Positions 47,437 to 59,101 of a stretch of 64,000 nucleotides of DNA are shown here, in pieces. Source of the DNA: Lobosporangium transversale (lineage: Eukaryota > Mortierellomycota > Mortierellomycetes > Mortierellales > Mortierellaceae); assembly GCF_002105155.1 (NCBI RefSeq), contig NW_019029048.1, positions 62,001 through 126,000 of the forward strand. The letters are read 5' to 3'. Below the pieces are notes generated by a model, which made no database searches, was not told where the DNA came from, and saw only the letters and a program-made list of their open reading frames with translations. The position numbers were made by a program, and so were the translations under genes. The first letter of the stretch is position 1. Each line of letters begins with the position of its first letter.

Positions 47437-48498
47437 GGTATGGATGTTTTCTTTTTTTCTTTTTTTTTTTGTGGAAGGAAGGGTTTGTATGAAATAGAAA
47501 GCGTTAGCTAATAAAGAAAGAAGAAGAAAGGGAAGATTAGGAACTGGGAACCGGGTTTATATAAGAAACATGGTTTATATTATGTTAGTGGGTTCCACCT
47601 TTATCAGATCTTAACTGAAGAATTAAGAGAGCATTACGCCACACCATGCAACGCCAATGCTATGCATGGAGTGGAATACAGGTTTGGCTCAATTGCCGGA
47701 CTTCTCTTTGCCATGCGGAGAATGAACGGCTACAGAAGAAAAGATACTCAAAGAAAAAGAATAAACCTGGTAAACTGTGGATACTGTTTATTATTATTTT
47801 TTTTTTGAGGCGGACGAGGGCTCACAGCTTCTGTATTTCACCCAACCACAGCAAACAAACCCAACCGTAGGCTTTTTATAACATTATATTTGACTCAACA
47901 GAACAGATAGTATATATATATATAATATAAATACACATCTACAATTAAGTAGGAAAGTAGATGAATGGAAAGAAATAAAGAGTGAGAAGAGACATAAAAA
48001 AAAAGAGAGCGGATCAGATAACCTCTTTTTGGTCAACGTCAATATGAAATACATCAACACCTGTAGCCCATACACAATGCTGAGAGCAATTTTTATTCCG
48101 TTTCTTCTTCTTTCCTTAACTCCTCGTTCTTCCTTAATTCCTTATTCGTTTTTAAAAAACAAGGCTGAAGACGACATTGATACGCTTATCTTAAATTGGC
48201 AACATTAGCTTGCCATTATGCGTTCATGTATAAGCGCACTTTTTTTGTGTGTAAGAAAGAAAAGAAAAGATCCTTTGCATCTGAAGCATCTGAAGCATCT
48301 GATACACAAATGTGCTTAATTCAAATAAACATTGCCACCCACGGAAAAAAGAGCTTTTCTCTCCTCTTCTCTCCTCTTCGGACATTGACCTCTGCTTCAA
48401 ATAATATCCATACTGTTCACATTTCTTCGTTTTTCCCTCTTTCCTCCTTCCCTTTCTCTTTCTTTATCTCTCTTTCTCTCATACACCCATCGAGAGCC
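47437..48498. promoter_or_regulatory. Divergent promoter region of the secreted-protein and MFS genes
   Basis: No gene supported. Contains a T-rich run right before the secreted-protein start, a short (TA)n stretch near 47911-47926, and a C/T-rich leader (48421-48480) before the MFS start. A frame continuous with the MFS gene reaches back to 48196 but lacks any conserved sequence. Confidence 0.5.
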
Positions 48499-50200
48499 AT
48501 GAAGTCAGAGGTCGATGGGATAGACATGTCCCCCACTACTTTTGCTGCTGGCAATACTTCCGATGCTGTACACACCAAAGATTTAGGGGCCTCCGGAGCT
48601 ACACCAACAACCATTCCTTCTAATCCCTCCCCTCACAAGAATCGTCTTTTCCACATCTTCATTGTCGATTACAATATCAGCTACCTCAACTTTATTTCCT
48701 ATCTTATCGCATGTTTTGCTACAATTTGCTTGGTTGCCTACCTAGGTATTATCCAGCCTTTTGTCCTTACTATGATCCTTAATATCCAGGAGAACAAAGG
48801 CAACATCACAGGTTCTCTCGCCCTGTATGATGAAATCATTGCCATCCCAGCCACTCTATTCTGGGGCGTCTTCTCAGATCGAATCGGTCGTCGTCCAATC
48901 TACAGTGTTGGCTTTATCTGTCTCGGAACCGCACTGATTCTTTACCCTTACGTCAAGAATGTTTACCCACACATGCTCCTCTGTCGGTTGCTCTTCTCCC
49001 TCGGCTCCTCTGCTTGTACATGTATGATGACTGGAACATTGGGCGATATCGCAGGTTCTCAACATGAACGTGGACGTGTTAGCGCCATTGTTGGTTTGTT
49101 CTCTGGTTTGGGTGGGTTGGTCGCAGGCTTGGTCTTGGTCAAACTTCCATGGCAGCTTGGGGAGCTCGCTAAAGATGAGGTTCAAGGACTTCGTTTGTCT
49201 TTTACGATCGTTGGAGGCTGCTCATTGGCTTTGGCTCTCATCTTTTTCGTCACCATGCCCACAGTTGGTCGAGGGGCTGCAGATGGTTTGACCAGATGGA
49301 TTAAAAATCACCTTTCACGTAAAAAGTCAGCAGAGGATTCGAAGGATTCTGCCGATGAAGAAACGATCCATCCATTGCGTATGTTGGCCTATGGCTTTCT
49401 TGCTGGTCGTGACCCACGAGTGGCTCTCGCTTATGTTTCTAGTTTCGTTGTAAGCTGAGCCGATCGAACAACTCACTTGTATGTCATAGTTGGCACTCAT
49501 TTTATTATTACTCAATGGCCGCTAAAACCTTTTAATATGAAATATGCAATAGTCGAGAGCCGACACAGTCCTGTTCACGTCCTTTATCAGTCTCTGGGTA
49601 ATCCAACATTTTATTGAAGAAGGACTCTGCAATCCTGAGAATCGAACCTCTTGCGAGGCGGCATCAAGAGGCACCCATACCTTGACAGGAATCGGTCAAG
49701 GCATCTCACTAATATCTGCACCCATCTTTGGGTACGCCAGCGAGCGTTTTAAGAAATCAACCGTTCTTGCAGTTGCGGGTTTCTTGGGTGCTATTGGGTC
49801 CTTACCCTTCGCCTTCACCACTAAACCGCCGACAGACAAATCCAACTTTGTATTCGTCTCCTTTCTCGGCGCTGGCCAGATTGGTATGATCATCACGGGG
49901 ATGACACTCGTCAACGGGCTTCACGTTGATACTAAATACCGGGGCAGTGTTGCAGGTGTATTTAGTTTCTCTGGTGCAATCTCAATCATGGCCATGGCTC
50001 GCCTGGGGGGTTACCTTTTTGATGTATGGATTTATGGAGCTCCCTTTGTCCTGATGGGTATTGCCCATTTGGTCGTTGCAGTACTTAGTATCTACGTTCG
50101 CATCGTAACGCCCAGGTTAGAGCGGGAGGATCAAGCAAGGTTTCAAGCCAAACAGGAAAATGTGATGAGATTGGAAAGTGATCAAGTTAAAACATCATAA
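48499..50200 (+). CDS. Major facilitator superfamily transporter
   Basis: Exons 48499..49449 and 49553..50200 join in phase 0 to 532 aa. The start MKSEVDGIDM was preferred over ATGs further upstream because the leader between them is C/T-rich and low complexity. About 12 hydrophobic helices; the loop between helices 2 and 3 has the MFS motif A variant G-V-F-S-D-R-I-G-R-R-P. A hydrophilic central loop of about 50 residues with KKSAEDSKDSADEE separates the two six-helix halves. The first ~55 residues are cytosolic and Ser/Thr-rich. The spacing and motif fit the drug:H+ antiporter or SLC22A18-like branches, but the substrate cannot be named. Convergent with the Nbp2-like gene, stops 235 nt apart. 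Confidence 0.85.
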
Positions 50201-50435
50201 CACCTACATGTATTTTATTTTATTTTATTTATTTTATTTATCTGGTGTCCACATCAGCTCAATGACAATAACAGTAACAAAATTAGAGCAGTTGTATAAT
50301 ATGTGTGTGCATGTCTATATTTTGATCATTACCTGGTTTTTATTCTACAAACAAATCTCTTTTTTGTTGTCATTATCTTTACCAATGTCGATTATAAAAA
50401 AATAGAGTAGGGAAAAAAAGCAAATGTAATACATC

Positions 50436-51695
50436 TCAAACCATTTGTACATAGTTCTCAGGAACCAAACCCTGTGCGCCACTATCCAATTCCCCCAAAA
50501 GCCACCCTGGGTATTGCCTGCAGTGAATCCATAAATAGTCACCCTCCTTGAACGTCAATTCACTAGAGTTCTCAGCGTCAAAGTCATACAAACCTCTTGC
50601 ATAACCCTGTGGTTGCTGACTTTGATCTTTTTGTAATGATGATGGGACTGAAGTTGCCCATGAACTTTCTGAACTGCTATCCTGGCCCCTGCTATCCTTA
50701 TGATCTGCTCTATCGTAATCGTCATAATCGTCATCATCATCGTCAAAATCCTCATGCGTGGGCTCTGGAGGGTAATTTCCAAAATGATATGAATGTGACT
50801 TGGGATATGCGAAATCGCGGACGACCACCACTATTGAAATGTTGTCAAGGAAACAACAGAATCATAATGAGGGGAATATTAGTTTGGAAAAGTCCGTGTG
50901 TGACAAACAATTACTCCTTTCTCCTTTGAGCGCCCTGCATCCTCATCAAAGGGATAACATGTCTCTAGACCATGGATTTTTTTTTTCTTGCTTTTTACCA
51001 AGATCACATATCTCCGACCCGTTCTCTTGCTTGTTGCTGTTGCCATTCTAGAAAGAAAAGAAGATAAAAATAATTGATCAGAATTCATGAGAGGCACATG
51101 GTAATCAACCCGCGTGAATCACAGTGAGCATTAACAGTAGCTCATTTTTTTAAAAAACTTTCTCAGCAAGGTACCACAACAGAAATAAGCAAAGGTAGAC
51201 GACATCTGTATATGATGGAAAACACATATCCACGCATGAATTCTATGGCGAACATGCATGCACTCAAAAAGGCTCTCACCAAGAATAAAAGGATCAACCG
51301 ATAGGAGCGGTGTGATATATTTTTATGAATGACAGTGATAATGTGTATAAGGTTATAATACATACCAAATGTCCCGTTGAAAGGGAATTATTAGCTTCAG
51401 TTGACGCTGTTGGGACGGATGGAGTCTCAAATATGCTCCTGCCATGTATTTCATTATGTAACTTGCTGTTGTTCTGGGTATAATCGTCTTGAATTAAAAT
51501 GGCGGGTGATGATAACAAAGGTTGGTCCTCCACAATAGTTTTTGTGTGAGAACCCTGCATATGGGAAGGTGATATTGCTGTGATCATGGAGGAACATGAG
51601 CCCGAGACGGAGGAAATTGAGTCAGCCGATGAATCCGCATCCGTGTCCCCAATATCCGAAGAAGAAAAAGAGAAGCTTGACGATGATGTAGTCAT
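50436..51695 (-). CDS. Nbp2/Skb5-like SH3-domain adaptor
   Basis: Exons 51695..51366, 51047..50999 and 50830..50436 (phases 0 and 1) give 257 aa, close to yeast Nbp2 (236). The N-terminal third is Ser/Thr-rich. Exon 2 is only 49 nt and leads into V-V-V-R-D-F-A-Y-P, the short conserved motif shared by Nbp2 and S. pombe Skb5. An acidic stretch (DFDDDDDDYDDYD) follows, and the C-terminus is one SH3 domain (about 192-257) with A-R-G-L-Y-D-F, E-L-T-F-K-E-G-D, the Trp and P-E-N-Y-V. Family role: adaptor bringing PP2C phosphatases or PAK kinases to cell-wall and HOG MAP-kinase signalling, so it dampens stress signalling. The assignment rests on the RDFAYP motif plus the position of the SH3 domain. 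Confidence 0.83.
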
Positions 51696-53388
51696 ATTGT
51701 CAATGTTAATGTTGTTCTTATTACTCTTCAAATCCTTCAAATCTATGCTTGGCAGTAAGGCCCATGTTTCTGAAAATGAGCAGCTGTGAGGCGCCCAGCC
51801 AAGGGGTATGAGGTTCGTTTAACGGACATCGTGCCTTTTTTTTAAAAAAAATAAATAGATAAATAAATTTTAAATGGCTGGGCTTTGGGAAAGGTGATCG
51901 CTGTTGAGTTATTGATTTTTCCCGCCAAAAAGCTCCCACCCCAAAGGAGACAGTGATCCAGTTCGGTCTTCTTAATTTTTATGGCTCCTGGATCAGTTTG
52001 GCTCAGTATGGTTGCTGCACCAGGCATAATGTTTACCTTCAAGAATGTGAATAGACGCTCTTTTCTTGGTCAGGATTGCTGCAGTCTCTGTCGATTTAGG
52101 TTGACAGGAAGGGAGCGAGATTGGTGTTATAAGCATGATATATGGAGGAGTCAATTTTGTTTTTTCTTTTTTTTTCTATGCTCACAAAGATGAAAGTGAA
52201 GGAAAGAAAAGACAGAAAAGGCGAAGGTGGTTTTTTTAAAAGAGAGAGGGTGTAGGACTGTCTTGTGGTCTATACGAAAAGGATATAACGAAGGGGAGCA
52301 AATGAAGGAAAAAAATAAAAATAAAAAGGAAGAAATAGAAGGGAAAGGAATGATAAAAAAAAATACGGACGGAGCGTAAAAAAAATACCTTGAGAAACTT
52401 TCTACAACAGAGCATGGAGAATGTTGAACATTAGAGCAGCATGAATAGCCCTTCAATTTTGACCCGTTTGTTCACAGCATGATAGGCAGTTGTCCTCACC
52501 TTGAGAGCAAAGGTGTTCACAAGGAATTTGTAGGCAACCAAGCACACAGAAAGGTGCTTTGGAGCCATAGAACATCAATTCCAGTGATATATCAAGCAAT
52601 ATGGATAGTCTTACTTCCCAGAACCACAATCCTCCTTTAATATTCGTCAACACCAAATTCCAAGTTCAAAGCTGCTGAGAAAGGGGCCTACACAGGACAC
52701 AAATATATCCTAGGCTGTGCATGGATTATGCCATGCAAGTCTGCTACAATGAGCCAACATTCTTGTATGTAATTACATGTTATTCAAAGGAAAAGATTCA
52801 TGCTGTACTACAACGTCTAAAAAAAAGATACGCACAATGCATGACAGGACATGATCGGATAAAAAAATAATAATATATATACATGTATATATAGATATAT
52901 ATATACGTATAATGGATGAAAAGGTACCGCCATGGGTATTAAGTGTTTACTGTGAGTGTGACTAGGCAAGGCTTTTTCATTTTAGCAGAATTAAAAAGAG
53001 AAATATGCTTGTGCGAGGATATTTATATGACCTTGTTATTGTTTTCATTCTTCTAGTGATATTGAACAATCAAATTAATCGGCTACACTGCATGTTTGCA
53101 TTGTTTTTATTTTTATTACTGTTTCCTTTGTTAAAAAATGGGTTCGAGAAATGAATGTAATGTGAAATAGTCTGACAGCCTAAATGCAATAGAGGCAGGG
53201 TGCGGTAGAGAAATTAAATACAGCATTGATGGATTTATACACATCTAACAGCTAGCCGCGCTTCTGTATGTAGATGATAGCGATGGTAATGATGATAATG
53301 AATATGTACGGGCTTTCTTCGTCTATACTTGATACTGATATTCAAGTCTTTTTTTTTTCTTTTCGCCTTTCCTTCCTTCTCTTCCATG
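51696..53388. other. Intergenic region, no supported gene
   Basis: AT-rich, with a long run of A-rich and T-rich stretches (51840-52390) and an alternating TA block at 52867-52905. The open frames at 52151-52656 have no recognisable domain. The first several hundred bases are probably the promoter of the Nbp2-like gene. Confidence 0.5.
52867..52905. repeat. Imperfect (TA)n block
   Basis: Alternating T and A interrupted by CATG and GA. Self-complementary, so it can form a cruciform. Confidence 0.65.
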
Positions 53389-54619
53389 TTAATTACTGTT
53401 TTCTGTGTAGTATGGATTCACCTCCTGCTCCAGATCTTCTGGATCGCTCCTGTCCATAGGTGTGGGCGTAATAGTCCAAGTTAATTCCTCATACGTCGTT
53501 GGATTCCAGACGGTACGACTAGTTGAAGAGAAAGATAGCATCTGGCACTGGTCGCCTTCCCTAGATGCCATGTACTCTTGATAGGCCTTGATCATCCTAT
53601 TGAAGGCAGCACCCTTGTGATAGTATGTCTCGAGGCTCACATGCCATTTGCGACTGGGCTTTACACGCTGATTCTGGCCTCCAGAGAATTGTCTACTGTG
53701 AACAGCCCCGCCCTCCGGTATCCAATCCATAGAATTATCTTCGTCTTCACTGTCCGATACAGCTTCACAGGGGCAAGGAACAACCTGATTTTCAAAAAAA
53801 AAAAAAAAAAAAAAAAAGATAAGTACTTAATCAACCAATACTCTTTGATCTATTGCCAGATTGGACATTTTGGTTGTGTAATTTGAAAATTATACCTGAA
53901 GTCCATCACTTTTAGTTCTCAGGTAAATGTTGCCAATGACATCTGAAGATGTGTAGTCGAAATCCTGAGAATGATAGATGCTATGTGAACGTGCAAGGCC
54001 GCCTTTAGGTGAAGGCTGAGAAATCGTGCTGGGGAACATGAATTTATGAATCCGATCCGGGTCAAGGGTCGGGAATTTAAGGACAGTCGTGTTGAGGACG
54101 TAAATATCCACCGGCGATGTTCTGGAGTTGTGATTCTTGATCGCCATCTTCCTGAATCCGTCGAATGAGAACTTGCGGCTGAGGACCCATTCCATCCATT
54201 GCCTATTGACAAGCATGCATGCATTCAATGATGGGACGTCATCAAGGCAATCAATGAAGGCGCATATAAGCTCTGGCATATGTTTGATGTATTCACTTGC
54301 AGGAATACCAGTTTTTCGAACCCATCCTTTCTTATTGACTTCATTAGCATCGTTTCCAAGATTACCAATGTCGAGGTTGATGTTGTCATAGTTGAAGAAG
54401 GAAGTGTAGAGAGAGTAGAAGGGCAGTAAGCGTAAGTAAGTTTATCATCTCTTTAGAGGCAAAAAAAAAAGGGAGGCTCGCAAAATTCGTAACAGGGGTG
54501 GAGAAAAATATATTTTTTCTTTTTTCGGTGATTGCTATTATAAACATTGGTAACATTGGTTGGTACTCACATTGCTCAAGACTGGGCTTCTTACCTGGAA
54601 TCGATAAAGCATCTGTCAT
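53389..54619 (-). CDS. F-box-like protein, 5' exon tentative
   Basis: Two exons are firm: the one ending at 53896 and 53784..53389, joined in phase 0 across an intron that holds about 22 T just before its acceptor. The first firm exon contains the F-box-like sequence YIKHMPELICAFIDCLDDVPSLNACMLVNRQWMEWV, matching the L-P-E-L...L-x-x-C-x-L-V-N-R-x-W pattern. If translation begins at the Met in that segment (54279) the product is 259 aa. If a 5' exon starting at 54619 (MTDALSIP) is spliced to an acceptor at 54338, phases allow 287 or 295 aa, depending on which of two donors is used (54595 or 54571). The remainder has no LRR or WD repeats. F-box proteins supply SCF ubiquitin ligases with substrates; the substrate is unknown. 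Confidence 0.6.
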
Positions 54620-55769
54620 TGTTGAAGGCTCCTGGTTGGATAAGGAAATAGATATTTACTTCCACGATATACAATAAATAAATAAATAAATAAATATATA
54701 AATCACAAATACCCCAACTTCGTAAGAAATAGCGGTTTGAAGATATAAAAAAGTTGTCGTGATTAAATTAATCGAAGGCGCGTTTTAAGAAACAAGGAAA
54801 TGGTTTTTGACCAAAGAAAAACACGCTCGCACGGGACGCACAAAAATAAATGAAAAAAAAAACGCGATGTGATGTGACGCAAAAGCAATAGGAAAGAAAG
54901 GAGTGAGGCAATGAAGGAGATAAATAATAATGATGATAGAAAGTGAGAAGGAGAAGAGATAATGGAGTAAATTGAAATGTCACACACTTGAAGAACGCTT
55001 TAGGTATGAGAATAACAGTCGTTTAAGAAAGGTGAACAAGGCTGCAACTAGCAATGACAAAGGCTGACGATGAAGTAAGAAAAAAAAAATCGATGGGAAA
55101 TGGTGGACTATTTATAAGCAAGTTCGCGCGGGTAAAGTCGCATGCCAGAACGTTGGTCGTGCTTGATGAGAGGCGATGGTGTAGTACATTGAGCTTCTGA
55201 ATACTTTTTTCTTTTAAAAAAGGAGTCGCCAGGAACCTGACAATTGAATGTGGATAAACAAAACAAATAAACAAACAAATAAAGAACATACGAGCACGAG
55301 CAGAATGTGAACGTCTGAATGACCGGTTTGCATGGCATGGTCTGGGCTAACTTAGTTGGTCTATATTAAACATAGTAACCAAAGTGGACAAAATAGTAGA
55401 TGTATTGGATGAGTAGACGATGTTGCAAACAATACAAAAAAAGGGTGTTTGTTGAAAAGTGGCGAGACTGTACTCGATGTATGCAGCTGAATCATCACAG
55501 CATGTGTGCCAAAAATGTCTTTGAGGGTACGGATGCAACATAAACATTGAGCATAAGCTCAAAGTGCACGCGTTAAAAAAAGCAAAGAAAGTGTTTGTGT
55601 TATATCAACAAGGCCAGCATGGGAAAACGAAAAACTTGTTCTGGGATGCACAGCATGTCATATTCAGATTAGCATGAAGGAAAGGCGGGAGAGTACATAG
55701 ATTATAAACACCATGTTGTATTACACTACGCATCGCCTCTTTCTCATTCTTTTTAAAAATATCCAATTT

Positions 55770-55802
55770 ATATATATAATATATATAATTATATATATAT
55801 GT
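55770..55802. repeat. TA-rich palindromic repeat
   Basis: Runs of TATATATA separated by AATA and AATTA are self-complementary over about 30 bp. Confidence 0.6.
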
Positions 55803-57665
55803 TATATTTATTTATACTTATATACTTAGTCCTAATTAAACAATAGTAAGAGCAATTCAAGACAAAATAAGATTTTCTTGTACCATCAACAACAAAAGAC
55901 ATTTTTACAATATATACTTCTGGAGGGAAATGCTGTGCTGGTTTCAAGACAAAAAAAAATGTTACTCTATTCACCAAGTGTCTATTTACTGTAATGTCTG
56001 GTAACCCCCTTTTCCAATTGGCTACACATGCACAGACTCTCAAAGTAGCTTGTTTAAATGTTACAGAGCCTATCGGCTATGCAAAAACCTTCCCCACTTT
56101 TGTGAAGAGATGATCGACCAAAGGGAATAGACCATCCATAATATTTGATTCCGCTTTATGTGAACATTGATACCTCTTTATTTTTTTTTAGTAACAACAT
56201 AAAGGAAGCTGCACAGTGCTCGCCACGCGAGCATCCAAAAAAAGACATGCCTTGTCATGTTGACGGAGGCGATGTCCTTAACTATGTTTCTCAAATATTA
56301 GTCGACTCTCAATCCGGACTATATACAACATACGATTGGGTTCATCATCTAATTCGATCATACCGTCCGTTCGCAAATTTTTATCATACCCAATTAGGGC
56401 GATCGAAAGTATGCTTTTTACAGTTTAAAAAAAAAAAAAGAAAGAAAAAAAAAAACATACATATTACAAAATACAAGATATTGGTTGACCAAAGGAGCAA
56501 TTGAACTTTCAGGAAGGAGTGGAAGGATACAAGACATATAAACACAGACGCTATACAAACGCACAGAGACATGATCCGCTGCTGTGGGAGAGAAAGATTA
56601 ACGCAGAAACATTCTCCGTTGTTGAAAAGAGAGATGGACGCATACCGAGATGGACACAAAAAAAAGAGGGGACCTGTGCAAAAACAAAAAAAAAAAAAAA
56701 AAAAAAAAAAAACAGGTGTGATGACTTGCGGATATTCAAGAAAAGACAACAGCGTCTAAAAGCCCACCCCTTTTTGCATGGTTCCATTGACTGAACCAAG
56801 AAGGGACACACAGTCCGATCGAATGAACCAAAGAATAGACGTGTGATGTTATTGTGCTCTTTTCTACTTTCATTGTGATATGTCTCACTTGACTTTACTA
56901 CAACTGGTGAGTTAGGAATGTTTATTTGTTATCAGTGCAGTGTTCCACTAGGTCTGCATGATCGATGTGTTTGTCTCACACACGTTCGTGAGGTTACTAA
57001 CGACTGCTAACTATATCACTCAGCAACAAAACTTTATAGTGACCATAGTGCTGATGATCAGTCTTCCCAACACAGCAGTAGCAGCCCTTGTCCTGGTTTA
57101 CTCTTACAATTGTTGATCTGATCAGCTCTGATTGGTCTCTTCCAAGTGCTCTTTCTTCTTTCTTCTCTTTTTCGTTCCATGTACTGCTGTGAATGTGCCA
57201 GAAAAGCAATGTTTATTTCCTGATTCTACCCAGGGGGCCCGGGGCAATTGTACTACTTAGATCCAAGCTCCAATAGGCGATAACATGAACGCACAAGAAA
57301 AAGGCTCTCCCTTCCCCGCCATATCGTACCATGCCTCATTCATCGTGTATCCTAGTCAACAATGTGTCTGGTATCCTACTAGAACTATAATCATGCTCGT
57401 GCACAATAGCAAAATATATGCTTTTTAAAATAAAAATAAAATAAGAATAAAATAAAAAATTAAATGTCTGGAATATTCGGTGTAGGATTACCATTCAGTG
57501 CATATTCTTAAGCACATTCAAGCTTAGCGTCCTGTACTCTTGAGCGCGCTCAAAAAAGAGATGGATGCCCTTTCACCAAGAGGCATGGTCCTTTTCCTTA
57601 CTCTTCTTTTCTTTTTTTTTTTTTTTTTTTTTTTTTTTTATCAGCGCAACCATCTTGGCGACCCG

Positions 57666-57670
<5 letters not shown>

Positions 57671-57707
<37 letters not shown>
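57671..57707. repeat. T37 homopolymer
   Basis: The longest single-base run seen in the window, 32 nt downstream of a T28 run. Exact length may be affected by sequencing error. Confidence 0.75.
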
Positions 57708-59101
57708 CCAAAAATAGGACCATATAAAAGGAATACTGGTGCAGTGGCCCTACCGCACGGTTTTGCGCCATAAAAGACCCTGTCATATTCAAAAATAGAC
57801 AGCTTTTTCTTGTTAAAATAGATATTTCTCGCCACCTCTGTCGCTTTTTTTTTTTTTTTTTTTTTTTTTTACAATTTTAATTTCTACAAATAGAGAAAAA
57901 TTTGGGGTCTTGAGCAGAAAGTAAGATCTGCATGATTGTTGACATCCTTTTACTTGCACAATACACTAAGTCTTAACATTAAAAAAAAAAAATGGGTGTG
58001 TTTATGTGTAAGATGTGGTTTGGACCTTTCGCGGGTTTTTTTTCTGTGATCATCGCATGCATATAATTTTTTTCTTTATTTGTTTACAATAAGATGCATT
58101 TAATACATAATTCAATGTCATTAATTCTAATCGCATGGCTGATGCTTTTCAGTAAGTCAGTGTGTTGTATTCTTTTTTTTTTTTTTTTTTTTTTTGGCAA
58201 TGAAACTACTGTTCTGAGTCCTACCCTGCACACTGCCTATGAGCAAACTATTGGGTCGCAAAGGGAACAATAAACAAACCAATGAACCATTTGCTAGATC
58301 TGTATTGCACTTTATTGCTACAGAATGATCCGGCTACCATGCTTTGGTCCAAAAGAAATAAAAAATATGAATTGAAAAAGTAAAATTATATAAAAAAACA
58401 AAAGAAAAAAAGGCGGGTAGCTCTATACTTTGATATCGCCTCTTTCTTTTTTTACCTTTACTTTGAATGATGAACCTCATTTCGCCGATTTGACTCCTTG
58501 ACTATGTTGCGCTCCACCAATGCAACGCGATATGCATCTACTCATGGACCGTTAAGTACTTTTTTTTTTTTTTTTTTTTTTTTGAGCCATTCCGTTTTTC
58601 AATCTGCCATCTTTATCTTTGTGAACCCGCGCCTTCCTCTTTCAAGTTTAAAAGAACCCGATTGGTCAATTACATGACGCGACTGAAACGTGTTTCTCTT
58701 TTTAGTAGCGTGCTTCTTTATGTTCGTGATGCTACAATCGCTGCCGTTGTGTGATTCCGTCGTTGTTGTTGTTATTTTTTTCTGTTGTTTTGATGTAATG
58801 TTTATTTGTTGACTCTATCCAGTGCCTGGCACACAGACGATTTCACAAATGCTTTCATGCTGTACCATTCATTCAAAGAAAGTGGCACCATTTTTTTTTT
58901 CCCTTTTCGATCAGGGGCTGGTTCTGCTTTTTTTCTTGTTTATTTCTCCTCCACTAAGACATAAAGTCACATCATCGTCAGGTTAGGAATTGCTAAGGCG
59001 GTTTTATTATTATTATCGTCATCATGGACGTTGCTGGTTGATCACCTCCATACATCAAATGTTTATTTGTGTCCTCTTGTCTCTATTTTTTTTAAATCTT
59101 T

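Larger units (their letters stand above)
54620..59101. other. 4.5 kb gene-free stretch rich in homopolymers and microsatellites
   Basis: No frame here carries a recognisable domain or joins by plausible splice sites. It contains T or A runs of 18-37 nt at about 56693-56710, 57612-57639, 57671-57707, 57846-57870, 58171-58195 and 58561-58583, an (AAAT)n block at 54675-54697, and the TA palindromes at 55770-55802. No tRNA or rRNA was seen. The first part includes the upstream region of the F-box-like gene and the last part the 3' region of the Scn1-like gene. Confidence 0.55.

Noticed and set aside
48196-48498. N-terminal extension of the MFS protein by about 100 residues
   Set aside because: The sequence is coded by a C/T-rich leader, gives Ser/Phe/Leu repeats, and lies outside the conserved transporter; the ATG at 48499 is better.
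56145-56504. 119-codon frame in the gene desert
   Set aside because: No recognisable domain and it runs into a Lys-rich poly-A translation; no flanking exons fit.
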